Shown here one piece after another: positions 1-5,147 of a DNA stretch of 5,172 bases. The stretch lies in assembly GCA_017508505.1 (NCBI GenBank), contig JAFVYT010000214.1:1-5172 (forward strand), read 5' to 3'. The position numbers were made by a program, and so were the translations under genes. The notes under the pieces were generated by a model, which saw only the letters and a program-made list of their open reading frames with translations, was not told the origin of the DNA and did no database searches. Each line of letters opens with the position of its first letter. The stretch's first letter is position 1. Source of the DNA: Clostridia bacterium (GTDB lineage Bacteria > Bacillota_A > Clostridia > Oscillospirales > SIG627).

Positions 1-41
1 CAGTTTGTCCGTTCTGCATCTTTTTTTCTATCCCCTTAAAA
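1..41. other. Left-edge fragment, possible 3' end of a convergent gene
   Basis: These 41 bases are too short to assign. On the plus strand one frame is open from base 1 to a TAA at 37-39 and would give a C-terminus reading QFVRSASFFLSP. It stops three bases before a hairpin whose plus-strand side is followed by TTTTTCTTT, as expected if a plus-strand gene converges here. On the minus strand there is an ATG at 19 (MQNGQT...) with only a poorly spaced AGGGG upstream, so a new minus-strand gene starting here is also possible. Neither reading can be decided from the window. Confidence 0.2.
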
Positions 42-77
42 GGAGCTGTAAAAAAACTTGAGTTTTTTTACAGCCCC
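42..77. terminator. Intrinsic terminator hairpin, probably bidirectional
   Basis: The arms 42-58 and 61-77 are complementary over 17 positions, with one imperfect pair at 44/75. That pair is a G-U wobble in minus-strand RNA and an A-C mismatch in plus-strand RNA. On the minus strand the stem is followed by TTTT and starts 8 bases after the stop codon of the helical-bundle gene, so it ends that operon. On the plus strand it is followed by TTTTTCTTT, so it could also end a convergent gene entering from the left. The A7/T7 tracts inside the stem lengthen it but add little stability. Confidence 0.85.
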
Positions 78-84
78 TTTTTCT

Positions 85-519
85 TTAGAGGTACGCCCTT
101 AAAGCCACCGCGAGGGACTCCTCCATCGAGATGAGCTTTTTGGCAATGTCCTTGGACTCTTCGTCCGCTGCAGCGTATTCGTTCAAATAGCGAGAAAGAG
201 ATTTGACCCCCATATTGCATCCATCGGTCATCAGGGAGGCAACGGTTTCATCCTTTTCCTCCACCGCAAGGCTGACGCCGGTTTTCATCTTACTCATGCT
301 CAAGGCAATGGGATTCGGTTCCTTTCCGTCGTCTCCGAAGCGCTCCAGCGCACCTTCAATCTTTTTTGCAAGGCGCTCGTGCTCCGCAAGGCTATCACGC
401 AGAATCCGCTCCATTTTCTCATTTTTTACCTTGGGCAAAACACTTTGAATGGAATCCGTTCCCATACGAATCCCTGCGTCGCACTCCCGCAGAAGCTTGA
501 CGGTATCCTGTTCAATCAT
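85..519 (-). CDS. Small all-helical protein of unknown function (four-helix-bundle type)
   Basis: This 144-residue protein is soluble, charged and almost entirely helix-forming. Long amphipathic stretches lie at about residues 2-30, 33-63, 72-112 and 117-144, broken by a Gly/Asp/Pro segment at 62-70. This suggests an antiparallel four-helix bundle. I recall similar 140-150-residue Clostridia proteins with an N-terminal 'MG.D.I..VLPKV'-like motif annotated only as hypothetical; here the motif is MGTDSIQSVLPKV. No membrane segment, signal peptide or clear metal-binding EXXH pair is visible, so I assign no function. The ATG is supported by AAGGAG seven bases upstream. It overlaps the HAD stop in an ATGA junction, so translation is probably coupled. 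A terminator hairpin lies 50 bases upstream and another directly downstream. Confidence 0.8.
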   Translation of the reverse strand: MIEQDTVKLLRECDAGIRMGTDSIQSVLPKVKNEKMERILRDSLAEHERLAKKIEGALERFGDDGKEPNPIALSMSKMKTGVSLAVEEKDETVASLMTDGCNMGVKSLSRYLNEYAAADEESKDIAKKLISMEESLAVALRAYL

Positions 520-1241
520 CGTTTTTCTCCTTTTTTCTTTTCAGTATGCCCCAAAAAGGGAAAAACAACACAAAAAAAGAGAGCCGAGGCTCTCTTTTTT
601 AAAATTCGATGGAAGGAAGCTGAGAAAAAGTCGCGGATATAAAAGTCGCAAAGAGCACGCATTTTTTCCTCGTCCGAAGCCGAGGAGGCATCAAAAACGC
701 CGCAGACCTTCATACCCGCTTTTTTTGCGGTGGCGTCGGCGTGGACGTTATCATCCAGAAAGAGAACCCTGTCCACGGGCTGTCCCATTGCCTCGGCCGC
801 TTTTTTGTAGATTTCAGGGTCGGCCTTCGTGGTGGAAAAATCATCGCAGGACCAGACTCGGGTAAAGAGATCAAAGATCCCAAGGCGCTTCAGGCAAGGA
901 TCAAGGGTGATATGGGGGCTTGCGGTGAGAACGTACAAATCGTCCCCGCGCTCCCTTAAAGCACGGACGGTTTCCAAAACGTGCTCCTTTGGGGGGATGT
1001 GATAGGTGTAGGCCTCGATCATTCCTCTTGCCATTCGCTCGAAGATCTCCTCCAGCGAAAGGGGCACGCCAAGGTCACGGAAATACTTGGCCGTGCCCTC
1101 GGTGCCGAGAGGGGTAATGATGCGGACCACGTCATCCCCGTAAGGGATCTCAAACTCATCCAGTATGGCAAGCATCGTGGAAACGTAGGTGGGCATAGAA
1201 TCCACAAGGGTGCCGTCAAAATCGAACAAATAAGTACTCAT
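516..1241 (-). CDS. HAD-superfamily hydrolase (phosphoglycolate phosphatase/beta-phosphoglucomutase-like)
   Basis: This is a cytoplasmic, Mg-dependent phosphatase-type enzyme of 241 residues. Motif I is DFDGTLVDS, with nucleophile Asp7 and acid/base Asp9. Motif II is the Thr of LTAS (Thr106), motif III is Lys139 in the STTKADPEIY segment, and motif IV is the acidic pair Asp163-Asp164 in LFLDDN. Residues 15-80 form the helical cap expected of subfamily I. The substrate cannot be read from the sequence. I chose the ATG at 1241 because AAAGGA lies 6 bases upstream and motif I starts seven residues in. An in-frame ATG at 1289 would lie within the upstream gene. The start is one base after the amidohydrolase stop, so coupling is likely. 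The fold appears to end near residue 212. The remaining ~29 residues, rich in Lys and Phe, are encoded by a terminator hairpin and by the next gene's ribosome binding site, and are probably not part of the domain. Confidence 0.93.
   Translation of the reverse strand: MSTYLFDFDGTLVDSMPTYVSTMLAILDEFEIPYGDDVVRIITPLGTEGTAKYFRDLGVPLSLEEIFERMARGMIEAYTYHIPPKEHVLETVRALRERGDDLYVLTASPHITLDPCLKRLGIFDLFTRVWSCDDFSTTKADPEIYKKAAEAMGQPVDRVLFLDDNVHADATAKKAGMKVCGVFDASSASDEEKMRALCDFYIRDFFSASFHRILKKRASALFFCVVFPFLGHTEKKKGEKR
524..542 (-). promoter_or_regulatory. Purine-rich ribosome-binding-site cassette, copy 1
   Basis: This 19-base purine run contains AAGGAG and serves the helical-bundle gene starting at 519. 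It is identical, base for base, to 2110-2128 in front of the amidohydrolase. It also encodes the final EKKKGEK residues of the HAD reading frame. Confidence 0.7.
573..600 (-). terminator. Intrinsic terminator hairpin inside the HAD reading frame
   Basis: On the minus strand an A-tract and GAGAGCC are followed by a two-base turn, GGCTCTC and seven T (578-572). The arms pair perfectly, giving a 7-bp GC-containing core extended by 6 A-T pairs, and a run of U closes it: a textbook intrinsic terminator. It lies before the HAD stop codon at 516-518, within codons for about residues 214-223, and 50 bases upstream of the next gene. The hairpin also has a T6 tract on the plus strand and could work in both directions. 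Ribosomes translating the HAD tail may melt it and allow read-through. Confidence 0.8.
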
Positions 1242-1242
1242 A

Positions 1243-2103
1243 TCAATTCCTTTCGAAAAGAACTCTAAGGGCGTTTTCTCTTGCCACAAGACGGTAGGTT
1301 TCCTCGGAAATCATACCGTCCGCAAGCAGATCGTCGAAAAAAGCCGCAAAGGGGCGAAAATGGGAATTCGCAGACTGGCAAATGTCGCAGCCGTAAAAAA
1401 CGCGATGGGAAAACTCGGTGAGAAAAGCGGCGGCATAGTCCCGATCCCGCATCATCGCCTTGGAGCCGCTGCCTGCGGAAAGGTCGCACAAAAGGTTGGG
1501 ACACTCCCGCATCAGGCGGGCAAGACGGCGGGAGGGGTCGGACGCTTCTCCCGAGCCGATCGCCTTCCAGAAGGGCTGAGAGTGGCCGAGGACAAGGGCC
1601 TTCGGATGGCGCTTGAGCATTTTCTCCAAGCGCACAAGGCCCGGTTCGTCCACGACGCCGTAGCGTGCTTCAAAATCCGGAGCCACGTGAAACAGAAGGG
1701 GCAGCTCCAATTCTGAGGACAGAGAAAAGAGCGCGTCCACCTTCGGATCGTCAAAGTAAAGCTTTGTGGTGATCTCTCCGACTCCGAGCGCACCCGCCTC
1801 CTTTTCCCCGGCAAGAAAGCGCTCGAGGGCATCGAAGGTCCATTCGGGACGGGAAAGGTCAACGGAGGTGAATCGGGCAAAGCGCTCCGGGTATCGCTCA
1901 CATACAAGGCGGGCGTTTTCCGGCGTATTCACCCCACCGTGTTTCCGAGCCGAGTAAAAGGGCAGGATCACACCCATCTCAATATTTAATTCATCGTAGA
2001 GGGGAAGAAGATCCTCGGAGGTGATCATATTGCTCTCTTCCCGAAGCTCTGCGGGAGTGACGTGAGCGTGAATGTCGATCTTCTTACAGGGAGGTGTCAT
2101 CAT
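1243..2103 (-). CDS. Amidohydrolase-2 family metal-dependent hydrolase (TIM barrel)
   Basis: This 286-residue protein has the metal-site pattern of the amidohydrolase superfamily, nearest to the ACMSD/amidohydrolase-2 group. It has the N-terminal IDIHAH motif (His12, His14), Glu110 in GVGEI, His139 in LLFHVAP, His174 in LGHSQP, and Asp240 in FYGCDI near the end of the barrel. The C-terminus has the usual 'ls-ee-y-lv--ENA-r-L' helix. It probably hydrolyses or decarboxylates a small cyclic or acyl substrate in the cytoplasm, but the substrate is not deducible. Length suits the family. Two ATGs are adjacent (2103 and 2100). I chose 2103 because AAGGAG is 9 bases upstream, against 12 for the second. 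The start lies inside the tail of a broken transporter frame, and the HAD gene follows after one base. Confidence 0.88.
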   Translation of the reverse strand: MMTPPCKKIDIHAHVTPAELREESNMITSEDLLPLYDELNIEMGVILPFYSARKHGGVNTPENARLVCERYPERFARFTSVDLSRPEWTFDALERFLAGEKEAGALGVGEITTKLYFDDPKVDALFSLSSELELPLLFHVAPDFEARYGVVDEPGLVRLEKMLKRHPKALVLGHSQPFWKAIGSGEASDPSRRLARLMRECPNLLCDLSAGSGSKAMMRDRDYAAAFLTEFSHRVFYGCDICQSANSHFRPFAAFFDDLLADGMISEETYRLVARENALRVLFERN

Positions 2104-2249
2104 ATTTCGTTTCTCCTTTTTTCTTTTCGAAAAGCTCGATCACGGTAGTGGCCACCGATGCCCCGAGCACCGGCACCGCACCGACCACGGAGCGCAGGCC
2201 AACCCTTTCGGAAAGAAGGATCGCCCCGCAGCTTGGCTCCGAATTTCAT
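2084..2249 (-). pseudogene. Collapsed EamA/DMT-type transporter gene (start plus last helix only)
   Basis: At 2249 an ATG with GGAGG eight bases upstream begins MKFGAKLRG, a plausible transporter N-terminus. That frame then runs as an arginine- and glycine-rich nonsense peptide to a TGA at 2100-2102. The next frame is open from 2245 to a TAA at 2084-2086 and reads very differently: GAILLSERVGLRSVVG, then a hydrophobic helix of about 20 residues, then IELFEKKKGE. This matches the final 'GE-hinge plus TM10 plus charged tail' of drug/metabolite transporters of the EamA type. There is no start codon with a ribosome binding site in the second frame. I infer that most of an ~850-900-bp gene was deleted out of frame. 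Alternatively, a one-base loss in the GGGG run near codon 8 would give a 53-residue single-helix membrane protein, so a frameshifted small gene is the competing reading. Confidence 0.55.
2110..2128 (-). promoter_or_regulatory. Purine-rich ribosome-binding-site cassette, copy 2
   Basis: This 19-base run, identical to 524-542, carries the AAGGAG that supports the amidohydrolase start at 2103. It lies inside the transporter remnant, encoding its EKKKGE tail. A diverged relative (GAGGAAACG) precedes the acyltransferase gene start at 3213. Confidence 0.7.
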
Positions 2250-2285
2250 CTCGGTTTCCTCCCCCTCCTCCTTATGATCCTCAAC

Positions 2286-2314
2286 AGAATAGCACAATCC
2301 CCCCTTGAAATCAA
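2286..2314 (-). promoter_or_regulatory. Promoter of the amidohydrolase-HAD operon
   Basis: On the minus strand TTGATT (2314-2309) is followed after 17 bases by TATTCT (2291-2286), with TG one base before the -10 box (an extended -10). Each hexamer matches the sigma-A consensus at 4 of 6 positions. Transcription would start near 2279, about 30 bases before the ATG at 2249. The box lies just after the acyltransferase stop at 2332, which separates the two minus-strand operons. Its -35 half is in the centre of the 2299-2320 palindrome. Confidence 0.55.
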
Positions 2315-2320
2315 GGGGGG
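2299..2320. repeat. Perfect 22-base palindrome over a promoter, possible operator
   Basis: Arms of ten bases (CCCCCCTTGA on the minus strand and its exact complement) flank two central bases. The palindrome starts 11 bases after the acyltransferase stop and covers the -35 box of the next operon. On the minus strand the T6 tract comes before the hairpin, not after it, so it is not a standard intrinsic terminator for the upstream operon. It could be a repressor site, or an RNA stem that protects the 3' end of the upstream message. Confidence 0.6.
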
Positions 2321-2331
2321 AAAAAACAATT

Positions 2332-3213
2332 TTACTTTGCGCTTTTTCCTGTTTCCTCAAAATCCACCGGCTCCGAAAGGGGCAGCTCCAGAAGCGTGGG
2401 ATGCTCCAAAAGGTACTGCAAAAGCCGCAGAGTTTTGGAATAATAGTAGCCGTCGGCAATGCGCTCGTCGATGGTGAGGCTAAGCTTGACGCTTTGACGC
2501 ATCGTAACGTTCCCCTCATCGTCCCAGAAGGGGCGCTTTTTCATCATTCCAATGACGCAGAACACGGAATTGGTACCCCAGTTGGTCATATGGTGGTAGC
2601 CTGCGTCCAGCTTGATGGAGCCGAGGTTGGTCAGGACGGCAGAGCAGTAATAGGGATCGGTGGCAATGACCGAGGAGGGCATCCAGCCGTGGCGATCCAA
2701 AAAGCGGGCGATCGCTCCGATGAGGTGCTTGCCGGGGATTTTTTGGAGCAGATCCATACTGGCGGTGGAGGGGTCCTTCTTGTCGCTGCGGCAAAAGGAC
2801 ACCTGACGGAAAATCTCATCATGGACGGAGTCGAGAGTATCGTCCTTTTTGGCACGGATGCGGGCGAGAGCCTCCCCGCCGTGGTCGGAAAAGATCTTTT
2901 TCACCGTAAAGGCGGCGGTGATCTCGTTTCGCTCGTACATATTCCCGTTTGCGATAAAATAGTTCATCTTCGGACGGAGGGTGATGGTTTTCAAAAGGGC
3001 AGTCAGAACGAGCTGAAACAGATTGTACTTATACTCGGGCGAGGCTTCGTTTCTTCTTGCAAGATAGGCCTCTGCCTCCGTCAGATCCACCACAAAGGTC
3101 ATTGAGGCCTCGTTGTCACAGCGGTTCGGATACATCAGGGGCATAATATAGTGCATGGAGTCGATCTTTCTCAGAAGGCGCGCATCCTTGCGGTCTCCCC
3201 ATTTTCTTCCCAT
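2332..3213 (-). CDS. Stand-alone 2-oxoacid dehydrogenase acyltransferase-like (CAT-fold) protein
   Basis: These 293 residues resemble the catalytic domain of E2 acyltransferases. There is no lipoyl or E3-binding domain, so the protein cannot act as a normal E2 core with its own swinging arm. Fold markers are LFQLVLTALLKTI (about 65-77), the RPKMNYFI segment (80-87), FTVKKIF (102-108), VLTNLGSI (193-200), NWGTNSVFCVIG (211-222) and the C-terminal SLTIDERIADGYYYSK (245-260). In true E2 and CAT enzymes the last motif is DHRxxDG, with a catalytic His. Here Glu250 takes that place. I recall the same 'DER-x-x-DG' form in stand-alone Clostridia relatives, so it may be a family trait rather than decay. 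No membrane segment is clear. The ATG follows GAGGA by 8 bases and comes 19 bases after the kinase stop, so it is the third gene of the two-component operon. Function is unknown. Confidence 0.8.
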   Translation of the reverse strand: MGRKWGDRKDARLLRKIDSMHYIMPLMYPNRCDNEASMTFVVDLTEAEAYLARRNEASPEYKYNLFQLVLTALLKTITLRPKMNYFIANGNMYERNEITAAFTVKKIFSDHGGEALARIRAKKDDTLDSVHDEIFRQVSFCRSDKKDPSTASMDLLQKIPGKHLIGAIARFLDRHGWMPSSVIATDPYYCSAVLTNLGSIKLDAGYHHMTNWGTNSVFCVIGMMKKRPFWDDEGNVTMRQSVKLSLTIDERIADGYYYSKTLRLLQYLLEHPTLLELPLSEPVDFEETGKSAK

Positions 3214-3232
3214 TTTCGTTTCCTCTTTTCTT

Positions 3233-4279
3233 TTATGTATTGAGTATCACGGTAAAGCGACAACCGCCGCATTCCCGATTTTCTGCCAGAAGTTCCCCCT
3301 CGGAAAGGGAGACGATCCGCTTGGCAAGGCTCAGCCCCAGCCCGTTGCCCTCGGAGCGATGGGAGGTATCCGCCTGATAAAACTGATCGAAAATGTGCTT
3401 TATGGATTCCTCGGGAATCCCAGGGCCTTCGTCCTCCACGGAAAAGACCACCCTCTCCCCCTCCCTTTTCAGGCGAATGGAGACCGTGCCTCCGACGGGT
3501 CCGAATTTTATGGCGTTTCCGATGAGATTGAGCCAAACGTGTCCCATAAGATTTTCCATCCCGCAGAAGGACAGATCCTCCATTTCCACGTCAAGCTCTA
3601 CCTCCTTCTTCGACCATTCCCCCTCCAAAAGGAGGATGGACTGTCGGATTTGCTCATCCAGACGGTAGACCGACTTTTTCGGAAAGATGGCCCGGTTTTC
3701 GATGCGGGAAAGAAGGAGAATATTCCCCACGAGAGCAGACAGACGGCGGGTATTGAAGAGGATCTTATCCACATATTCCTCCCGCTCCCGATCCGTCAGA
3801 TGCTCGCCTCCCTGAAGCAGAGTCGCGTAGCCCTCGATGGCGTTGATGGGGGTTTTGAATTCGTGGGAGACGTTGGAGACGAAATCCTTTTGGAGAACCT
3901 CCGTGGCACGGAGCTCCCGCACCATCAGATTAAAGCCTGCATACAGCTCTCGGATCTCCTCCGTGGCCCCCTTCTTTGCCTCAAGGGAGGCGGTGAAGTC
4001 CGCCTGGGAGACCCGTTCCATGGCACGGCGCAGGCGTCTGATGGGATCAAAGAACATACGGGAGGCAAAATAGGTCAGCACCGCACCTACGATGAGGCTG
4101 ACGATGATCAGCTCCAGAATGACCGATACACTCCAATCGGGATTGAGGCTTCTGGCCAAAAGGTCGATCAGGTAGGTCAGCCCCGCCACCAAAAGCAGCT
4201 CCACCTGAACGAGGAAGACCATTCGTGCCCGCAGGGAGAAGCGATCCTTCGGAGAACGGCTCTTTTGGGTGGGCTTCAT
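3233..4279 (-). CDS. Membrane sensor histidine kinase, minimal extracytoplasmic loop
   Basis: This 348-residue kinase pairs with the regulator just upstream. Two membrane helices (about 20-41 and 52-73) are joined by only about ten residues, so there is no external sensor domain. A HAMP linker follows (about 73-127). The HisKA dimerisation helix has the H-box FVSNVSHEFKTP with phospho-acceptor His139. The HATPase domain has the N-box NLIGNAIKF (Asn255), the G1 box DEGPGIPEE, the F-box FDQFYQ and the G2 box GNGLGLSLAK. All ATP-binding and phosphorylation motifs are intact, so it should be active. Such kinases often sense within the membrane or through a partner protein. The ATG overlaps the regulator's TGA in an ATGA junction, with AAGGTGG seven bases upstream. 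Confidence 0.95.
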   Translation of the reverse strand: MKPTQKSRSPKDRFSLRARMVFLVQVELLLVAGLTYLIDLLARSLNPDWSVSVILELIIVSLIVGAVLTYFASRMFFDPIRRLRRAMERVSQADFTASLEAKKGATEEIRELYAGFNLMVRELRATEVLQKDFVSNVSHEFKTPINAIEGYATLLQGGEHLTDREREEYVDKILFNTRRLSALVGNILLLSRIENRAIFPKKSVYRLDEQIRQSILLLEGEWSKKEVELDVEMEDLSFCGMENLMGHVWLNLIGNAIKFGPVGGTVSIRLKREGERVVFSVEDEGPGIPEESIKHIFDQFYQADTSHRSEGNGLGLSLAKRIVSLSEGELLAENRECGGCRFTVILNT

Positions 4280-4947
4280 TGCTTGACCACCTTATACCCG
4301 ACACCGCGCATGGTCACGATCTTAAAATCCCGATTGTCGCGGAAGCGATCCCTGAGACGGGCAATGTGCACGTCCACGGTATGGGTGTCGCTTTCGGAAT
4401 CGTAGCCCCAGATCTCGTCCATCAGCTGCTGACGGGTGAAGATCCGTCCCGGATAGGAGGCCATTTTATAAAGCAGCATAAACTCCTTTTGAGGCAAAAT
4501 GCGGCTTTCCGCAGCATCCTGCACCGTGAAGGTGTCACATTCCAAAACCGTTGAGCCGATGACGGTCTTGCGCTCGTTGATCATCTGTGCGCGACAGAGC
4601 AGGGCTCCTACACGGAGCACCATCTCGTTGACGTTGATGGGCTTGACCATATAGTCGTCGGTACCGGAAAGGAAGCCCCTCTCCATATCGTCGAAGGCAT
4701 CCTTGGCGGTGATCATCATCACGGGAGTGGTATTTCCCACGTCCCGCAGGTGACGAACCAATTCATACCCGTCCATTTCGGGCATCATAATATCCGAGAT
4801 GAGAAGATCAAAATACTCCGTCTCCATTGCCACAAGGGCCTCTTTTCCGTTGGAGACCGCCTTAACGGTATAGCCGTTTTTGATCAAAACGTGCCGAAAC
4901 AGACCGCAAAGCTCGTGGTCGTCCTCGGCAATGAGAATTTTCAGCAT
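4276..4947 (-). CDS. OmpR/PhoB-family response regulator
   Basis: This is a 223-residue transcription factor. The receiver domain (about 1-115) has the acidic pocket Glu8-Asp9-Asp10, phospho-acceptor Asp52 in LLISDIMMPEMDG, Thr80 in MMITAKD, Tyr99 and Lys102 in the DDYMVKP segment. The C-terminal winged-helix domain (about 125-223) ends with TVDVHIARLRDRF (recognition helix) and the IVTMRGVGYKV wing. I start it at 4947 because GGAGG lies seven bases upstream and the mature fold begins MLKILIAEDD. An in-frame ATG at 4968 would add seven residues and has a poorly spaced site. It is the first gene of the operon and overlaps the kinase start by four bases. The divergent region upstream has 11-base direct repeats that it may bind. 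Confidence 0.95.
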   Translation of the reverse strand: MLKILIAEDDHELCGLFRHVLIKNGYTVKAVSNGKEALVAMETEYFDLLISDIMMPEMDGYELVRHLRDVGNTTPVMMITAKDAFDDMERGFLSGTDDYMVKPINVNEMVLRVGALLCRAQMINERKTVIGSTVLECDTFTVQDAAESRILPQKEFMLLYKMASYPGRIFTRQQLMDEIWGYDSESDTHTVDVHIARLRDRFRDNRDFKIVTMRGVGYKVVKQ

Positions 4948-4999
4948 CCCGCTTCCTCCGTTTGACATCCCTCAATGGGATCCAGTTAGTCTTTTTTCC

Positions 5000-5028
5000 A
5001 TTATAGTCTCTTTTTTTCTTCCCTGCAA
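5000..5028 (-). promoter_or_regulatory. Promoter of the two-component operon
   Basis: On the minus strand TTGCAG (5028-5023), a 17-base A-rich spacer and a perfect TATAAT (5005-5000) precede the response regulator. The -35 box matches consensus at only 3 of 6 positions, while the -10 is ideal. Transcription would begin near 4993, giving a leader of about 45 bases. The repeats at 5064-5090 lie roughly 60-85 bases upstream of this -10, so autoregulation is possible. Confidence 0.65.
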
Positions 5029-5054
5029 GGCGTTTTTTTCCTGGGAGAGAAAAA

Positions 5055-5090
5055 TCAACGATTGTTGACTTTCAGTTGATTTTCAGTTGA
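5055..5090. repeat. GTTGA direct repeats at 11-base period plus an inverted copy; likely regulator site
   Basis: GTTGA occurs at 5064, 5075 and 5086, exactly 11 bases apart. The first two units are near-identical over 11 bases (GTTGACTTTCA and GTTGATTTTCA). A reversed copy, TCAAC, lies at 5055-5059, four bases before the first, making a small inverted repeat. One helical turn between direct half-sites is typical for OmpR-family dimers. The array ends 11 bases before the plus-strand TATAAT, where an activator would touch RNA polymerase. Confidence 0.6.
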
Positions 5091-5107
5091 AATGATTTCG
5101 ATATAAT
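5076..5107 (+). promoter_or_regulatory. Promoter of the divergent plus-strand gene, probably activator-dependent
   Basis: TATAAT at 5102-5107 is a perfect -10 box. No good -35 sits at 16-18 bases: the hexamers there are TTTTCA, ATTTTC and GATTTT. The nearest TTGATT (5076-5081) is 20 bases away. A weak or over-spaced -35 under direct repeats fits an activated promoter. Transcription would start near 5113, about 35 bases before the GTG at 5148. Confidence 0.6.
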
Positions 5108-5147
5108 GATCGTGGAATTTTTTGGACTAAAAAAGGAGGCGTGGACG

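Noticed and set aside
2299..2326. The GC-rich palindrome as a standard terminator for the acyltransferase operon
   Set aside because: On the minus strand the T tract comes before the hairpin and ATTGTG follows it, so the required U-run after the stem is missing.
2100..2519. A 139-codon minus-strand frame across the intergenic region
   Set aside because: Its first half is an out-of-frame overlap with the acyltransferase and its second half is an Arg/Gly-rich nonsense peptide. Only the part from the ATG at 2249 has a ribosome binding site, and this is reported as the broken transporter gene.
2305..3105. A 266-codon plus-strand open frame opposite the acyltransferase
   Set aside because: It is antisense to a gene with clear fold motifs, begins inside the palindrome without a ribosome binding site, and its translation shows no coherent domain.
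3155..4405. A 416-codon plus-strand open frame opposite the kinase gene
   Set aside because: It lies wholly antisense to the kinase, acyltransferase start and regulator, which have intact family motifs. Its translation has no recognisable domain, is rich in His, Gln and Pro, and has no good ribosome binding site. It is a shadow of codon bias.
4948..4968. Seven extra N-terminal residues (MSNGGSG) on the response regulator
   Set aside because: The ATG at 4947 has GGAGG at ideal spacing and begins the usual receiver fold; the extra bases include that ribosome binding site.
5055..5090. The GTTGA repeats as a short CRISPR or transposon end
   Set aside because: The units are 11 bases with no spacers, and there are no cas or transposase genes. 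The position in front of a -10 box fits a protein-binding site better.
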